The notes under the pieces: model-generated
Seen by the model: only the letters and a program-made list of their open reading frames with translations
The model's database searches: none
Told to the model about the DNA's origin: nothing
Shown here: in pieces, positions 59,316-64,000 of the stretch
Position numbering within the stretch: the stretch's first letter is position 1
How the letters are laid out: the number at the start of each line of letters is the position of its first letter
Program-made: the position numbers and the translations under genes
DNA from: Lentinus brumalis
Lineage: Eukaryota; Basidiomycota; Agaricomycetes; Polyporales; Polyporaceae
Assembly: GCA_001792895.1 (NCBI GenBank)
Contig: MARA01000032.1
Location: 372,001 to 436,000 of the forward strand
Reading direction: 5' to 3'
DNA: 64,000 nucleotides

Positions 59316-61583
59316 ATGCAAGCTTCACGAGGTGGGCACGACACTTTGACCCGCGACGCGGAAGCCAGACGGAAGTTCTCATACCTTTTGCAGTGCGCGT
59401 TCTCGGCCGAAGCCTGGTCAAGCCTCGGCCATCCGTGCTTCCGCATTTCCAGCCCACAAGGAGGCTGCTGTCCACGGGAACAGGGTCGGAGGGCGCATCT
59501 GCGGTACGTTATCCTTGTCGTCTCGACGCGTCCATCCTTGTTTTGACTTTTGACCTCGCTGTGTCTTCGCGTGCATGGGAACGTCCAGCCCCCTCCCCCA
59601 TACAAATCATCTCTCTGGAAGCGCTTCCTTCAGACGACCGGCACGATCACGCTTGTCACTGTCGCGACCGGCACCGCGTTCTACTACTTCGCGCAGAAGG
59701 ACAGGACACCAGGTCCTCAGCTCCCTCACGACCCGTCGAAGAAGACGCTCGTCATCTGCGGGAGCGGATGGGGTGCAACGAGTTTACTCAACTCCCTTGA
59801 CACGGAAGACTACAATGTGGTGAGTACTCGCGCTACTTCGGAGATGCGTCGGAGGTCCGACTGTGCGCGCAGATTGTGGTCAGCCCCAAGAACTATTTCC
59901 TCTTCACCCCGCTTCTCCCCAGTGTCGCGGTTGGGACTCTCAACCCTCGTTCAATCATCCAACGTGAGTATCTCTGTGTCTACTGTCCCCGCACTTGCTC
60001 ATAAATCGCCAGCCACGCGTTATGTGACACGCCACAAAAAGCGCCAGGTTACCGTCATCGAAGCTTCCGCAACAGACGTCGATGTATGCACTTCATATAT
60101 GCTGCTTCTCCTCCTAAACTAATCGCTCGCTCGTCAGCCCGTTGCGAAAACAGTGACGTTTGCAGGTGTGTAATATCAGCATATGCGCCCTCGCTTCTGC
60201 TAATTGTCCACCCTTCAGATACCTCGGAGATCCAAGGCGCTGTCTCCAACACGACGATACCCTTTGACTACCTCGTCTTCGCTGTCGGCGCTGAGGTGCA
60301 AACCTTCAACATTCCCGGAGTGCGAGAACATGCCTGCTTCATGAAGGAGCTTGAAGACGCGGAGAAGATGCAACGACACTTCATGGACTGTACGTATAAT
60401 GATGTCATACACAAGGCGCGCGTCTGCTCACTAGCAGACAGGCTTGGAGTCCGCCGCGTTCCCTGGGCAAACACCGGAGGAGATCAGGAGGCTGCTGCAC
60501 ATGGTTGTCGTCGGTGGTGGTCCTACCGGTGTTGAGCTGAGGTACGCCCTCCATCGGCTATCGTGCAGGATGAAACTAATGTCAGCAATCTAGTGGCGAA
60601 CTTCACGACTTCCTCGAGGAAGACCTGCGTTCGTGGTACCCTGAGCTCTCCGAGAGCGTTCGCATCACGCTCGTCGAGGCGCTTCCTTCCGTGCTGCCCA
60701 TGTTCAGCAAGCAGCTGATCGACTACACCGAGTCGACGTTCAAGGAGGCCAAGATTGACATCCTCACCAAGACCATGGTCAAGGAAGTCAAGGAGAAGAG
60801 CGTCGTTCTGCAGATGCCGGACAAGAGTATCGTAGAGGTGCCCTGCGGCCTTGTCGTTTGGGCTGCAGGCAACACGCTGCGCAAGGTCACCCGCGATCTC
60901 ATGGCCAAGTTCCCTCAAGAACAGACCAACAGGCGCGGTATCACCGTCGACGGTTAGTATTTGCTTGTCATCTCATGTCGCGGATATGCTCACGCGTCTC
61001 TTCAGAGTGCATGCGCATGGTCGGTGCAAATGGCAACATCTTCGCCATAGGCGACTGCACGGCCACTTCGTACGCGCCTACGGCCCAGGTTGCCTCACAA
61101 GAGGGCGCGTACCTTGCACGCGTCCTTCAGCAGATTGCCAAGAAGGACGAGCTCGAGGCCCGTCTCAAGGCGTTGCAGACTGCGCCCGAGGTCGAGGTAC
61201 AGGAGGAGCGCGCGCATATCGAGAAGCGCCTCGCGAAGCTCGAGAAGATCCGCCCCTTCAAGTACTCGCACCAGGGATCTCTCGCATACATTGGCTCCGA
61301 TAGGGCTATTGCTGACTTGCCCTTCTTCAACGGCAACGTGAGTGCACCCTTGATGCGCCGGACGTCAGTCACTGACAATGTTCTGCAGCTTGCCACTGGT
61401 GGTGTCGCCACGTTCCTGTTCTGGCGCAGTGCCTACCTCACCACCCTCTTCTCCCTCCGTAATCGCACTCTCGTCGCGACCGACTGGATCAAGGTCAAGC
61501 TCTTCGGGCGGTGAGTGCGAGATCGACGGTTCCATGACCTGTTCTGACGCGTGCCTCGTTACAGTGACGTCTCCCGCGAGTGA
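59316..61583 (+). CDS. Type II (alternative) NADH:ubiquinone oxidoreductase, mitochondrial
   Basis: Single-polypeptide FAD enzyme that oxidises NADH and reduces ubiquinone without pumping protons. Twelve exons: 59316-59331, 59394-59503, 59589-59819, 59873-59963, 60013-60083, 60138-60165, 60219-60389, 60442-60541, 60594-60952, 61006-61337, 61389-61510, 61565-61583; 549 residues. An Arg-rich mitochondrial presequence ([18 protein letters not shown]) is followed by a membrane segment at about 59-76. The FAD motif GSGWGA starts at residue 100, the NADH motif [12 protein letters not shown] is at 261-272, and IFAIGD at 404-409 closes the FAD site. The N-terminal anchor suggests an NDE-like enzyme facing the intermembrane space, but NDI topology is not excluded. 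There is no EF-hand; a charged helical insert lies at about 430-465. The start was chosen because exon 1 splices in frame into the presequence. Confidence 0.93.
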
Positions 61584-62036
61584 AGACCCGGACGCTCACC
61601 ATCGCGCACACTATTTATCGCGTCTCTTTACGCCGGCAGACATAGACTATTACGACTCGACTAGTTGAATATAGAATTATAGAGGTAACCGTACTGTTCT
61701 GGCCCTGCCCTTGTCTTACGCTACGTAACTCCTCAATGTCGGGACGACGTCACCGCAGGAGGTGTGTCCCCCGATCTCAATACATGCGCGCTGCGTCCGC
61801 TACTTGCATATCTTAGCCAGCCTCCGCCATGCGAGTGCACGTCCTTGTCCTTCGGCTGGCAAGGCATCGTGGGCCGCGCTTCAAGATCGGGTCCGGATAC
61901 ATGCTGACAGTCAGCCTCTGGGGCGGAATTGGGCTGCTCTTCCTCCCCCGTGGCCGCAGCATCCTCTTCCGTTACGCCCATATCGTGGTGGTCCTCGTCT
62001 TCGCCTTACGCACTTTGCCTCCTGTCTTGGTCACAT
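61584..62036. other. Intergenic region between NADH dehydrogenase and ferric reductase genes
   Basis: About 450 bp holding the 3' end of the dehydrogenase transcript (A/T-rich TATAGAATTATAG near 61671) and the promoter of the next gene. A 102-codon frame at 61829 overlaps the next gene out of frame and is not supported. Confidence 0.5.
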
Positions 62037-64000
62037 ATGTCGACCACCACCTTCGACCACACGAGGTTCCGTTCGACCGCCTTAGAGGCACGCGCGGGTC
62101 CAGGACCTCTCAACGCGGCTGTCGTCTTTTGGGTTGACATTCTGCTGTTATGCGTCGTCGCGCTGTTGTTCGTCGTGACCTTACCTCGTATGATTGCTCA
62201 CTTGAGTCAAGGCGGCGGGTGGAGACAGGGATTGTTCTTGCGTACGTGGATTTACAACCGGCGGTTGACTGAGGCTGACGAATGTATGTGTATTCTCCAG
62301 GACACACATCCGCGACCTCGCACTCCGACGGACAATCTGTGTCTCCGAGGCGCACGCTCGACCGGCGGTCCATCGCCACGCGCACGGCGTGCAGCAGTAG
62401 CAGCGAGAACGAGAAGCCCGCACCCACCCGCGTCCAAGCGTCCCACGTCCGCTCATGGCAGATGCTCTTTCCGCGTATGACGCACGTCCTCCGCCTGCCA
62501 GTCCTCGGGCAAATCCACCTCGGCGGGGCCGTCATCTGCGTGCTGTACTTTTCGCTGCTGCTGTTCGCCGCGCTGTACCGGACGTCGATCTGGACGAACC
62601 CGGTGCGCGCGGCGTATGTGGCGATCTCGCAGATCCCCGTCGTGTATCTGCTGGCGACGAAGAACAATGTGCTGGGTGTGCTGCTTGGGACGGCGTACGA
62701 CAAGGTGCGTCGGTTCTGATGACCGTGGCTGCATAGACGTCTCATCTCTCCTTGATTTGACAGCTGAACTACTTGCACCGTTTCGCGGGACGGCTCCTAG
62801 TTCTCGCTGCCAACGTCCACGCCATCGGTATGAGTGAGTCCCACTTGCAGTGCACTACACCTCGTGGTCATGTCTGATGTCGCGCAGTCTACAAATACAC
62901 GCTCCAGGGCAGATGGATGCATGTTATCGCGGAAACCGACATTTCTTGGGGACTAGTGTCCCTCGTCCTGCTAGACATCCTCTTCCTCTTCTCACTCGAC
63001 GTCGTCCGGCGCAGAATGCGCAACCTGTTCATCTCGACACATGTCGTCGCATCAATCCTCTTCCTCGTCACGGTATGCTATATCCTTCCTCCAATCCATG
63101 CCCACACATTGATCCTCTCGGTGCACTGTCGTAGGTCTGCCTCCATAAGAACGCTGCAGTGCCGTACGTGATCGCCGGTGCGGTGTTCTACGGTCTCGAT
63201 CGGGTCCTGCGCATCCTCAAGTCCCGCATCTGTACCGCGACGATCATCTGCCTCCCCGAGCTGCACACGACGCAAGTCCACATCCCGAAGCTGAACAGCG
63301 GCTGGCGCGCCGGCCAGCACGTCCGCCTGCGGATCCTCTCGTCTGGGATGGGGCCCTACGGGTGGGCGGAGGCGCATCCGTACACGATCGCATCCGCCAG
63401 CGACGGGACGGTCCAAGAGGGGATCGTGTTGTTGTGCAAGAAGACTGGGAGTTGGACGCGAAGGCTGTACGACATTGCCGCGGAGAACAGGAGGGGTGCG
63501 CTGGGAGGCAGTGATGTCAGGGTGCTGGTCGAGGGACCGTACGGTGCGTTGCCCTGTTCTCACCGGTCGTAGTCACGCTCATGCCAGCCATTTGGATTGT
63601 AGGAGGACTAGGCTACACCGTTCCAGACAGCTTCTCTGGCGCTGTCTTCTTCGCGGGAGGAAGTGGTATCTCGTATGGATTGTCTGGAGTTCAAGAGCTG
63701 CTCGAGCACGCGAAGAGCGGAGTTGGCGGTGTCCGCTGTGTGGACCTCGTCTGGAGTGTCCACCATCCAGGTACGTTCCGCCTTTTCGCATGCACTGCCG
63801 AGTCATTGACGCCTCCCACGTAGACTGTGTACGACCCATCCTCCCCCTCGTAGCTGCCCTTCTCGCAGAAAGCAAGGCCGCCGATATAGCTTTCACCATC
63901 TCCGTATTCTATACCCGAGCAGTCACGGCGGACCATTCGTTCGAGGACCTGGAACTCCCGACCGGTCTCTCCCTCACGCCAGGCAGATTAGACGTCTACA
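62037..64000 (+). CDS. Ferric/metalloreductase of the FRE/NOX flavocytochrome family (3' end outside window)
   Basis: Membrane flavocytochrome b that passes electrons from cytosolic NADPH through FAD and two hemes to extracellular Fe(III) or Cu(II). Exons visible: 62037-62241, 62301-62704, 62764-62827, 62888-63072, 63135-63543, 63603-63770, 63824-64000+, encoding 537 residues so far. The first membrane segment is at about 27-49. The paired heme ligands are His208/His222 (in YLHRFAGR...NVH) and His276/His290 (in STHVV...CLH), each pair 14 apart. HPYTIAS at 367-373 binds FAD; VEGPYGG and FAGGSGIS are the NADPH-binding blocks. Start at MSTTTFDH. Co-directional with the NADH dehydrogenase, 453 bp downstream. 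Confidence 0.9.

Noticed and set aside
61829..62137. 102-codon frame with hydrophobic stretches upstream of the ferric reductase
   Set aside because: It overlaps the reductase start in another frame; the MSTTTFDH frame joins correctly to the later exons.
51481..64000. A seventh array unit to the right
   Set aside because: No NDUFA2, G1 or minisatellite sequence recurs after 51,480.

Overview
The window looks like nuclear DNA of a filamentous basidiomycete, probably an agaricomycete. It is GC-rich, and the recognisable genes are cut by many introns of about 47-65 bp with GTRNGT donors, CTNAC/CTAAT branch sites and YAG acceptors. Nothing bacterial or viral is visible. The species cannot be named from this sequence alone.

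Positions 1 to about 51,330 are a head-to-tail tandem array of a unit of about 9.0 kb. The window opens inside it. I label the copies A (1-9009), B (9010-18031), C (18032-27059), D (27060-35819), E (35820-45454) and F (45455 to about 51330, truncated); the phase is arbitrary. Each complete unit carries, left to right: a short multi-exon plus-strand gene of unknown function (G1); a GC-rich stretch of about 1.6 kb that I cannot assign; the complex I subunit NDUFA2 (B8); a decayed 3' fragment of a short-chain dehydrogenase (SDR); a second, fuller six-exon SDR; a TTCATAGCCAGT-type minisatellite; and a minus-strand multi-exon gene of unknown function (G2) that runs across the unit junction. Units A-C form one near-identical subfamily. 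Units D-F form a second, more divergent one, with unit-specific events: a replaced segment in E, an internal 0.65-kb duplication in F, and an internal SDR deletion at the right edge in F. NDUFA2 is open in A, B and C and broken in D, E and F. The SDR is fully open only in C. G1 looks intact only in E.

Positions 51.3-59.3 kb are single-copy. They hold three members of one local family of unknown function (one broken by a perfect 34-bp tandem duplication, one with a long polyproline tail), a fragment resembling the C-terminal half of an F-box/LRR-type protein, and several stretches with nothing recognisable.

From 59.3 kb to the end are two well-preserved genes: a 12-exon type II NADH dehydrogenase (NDE/NDI type, 549 aa) and a ferric-reductase-like transmembrane metalloreductase that runs off the window. 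An amplified complex I subunit therefore lies about 8 kb from a rotenone-insensitive alternative NADH dehydrogenase and a flavocytochrome. Whether this is more than coincidence is unknown. Many copy-to-copy differences are 1-2 base indels in short runs, so assembly or polishing error must be kept in mind for every broken call inside the array.
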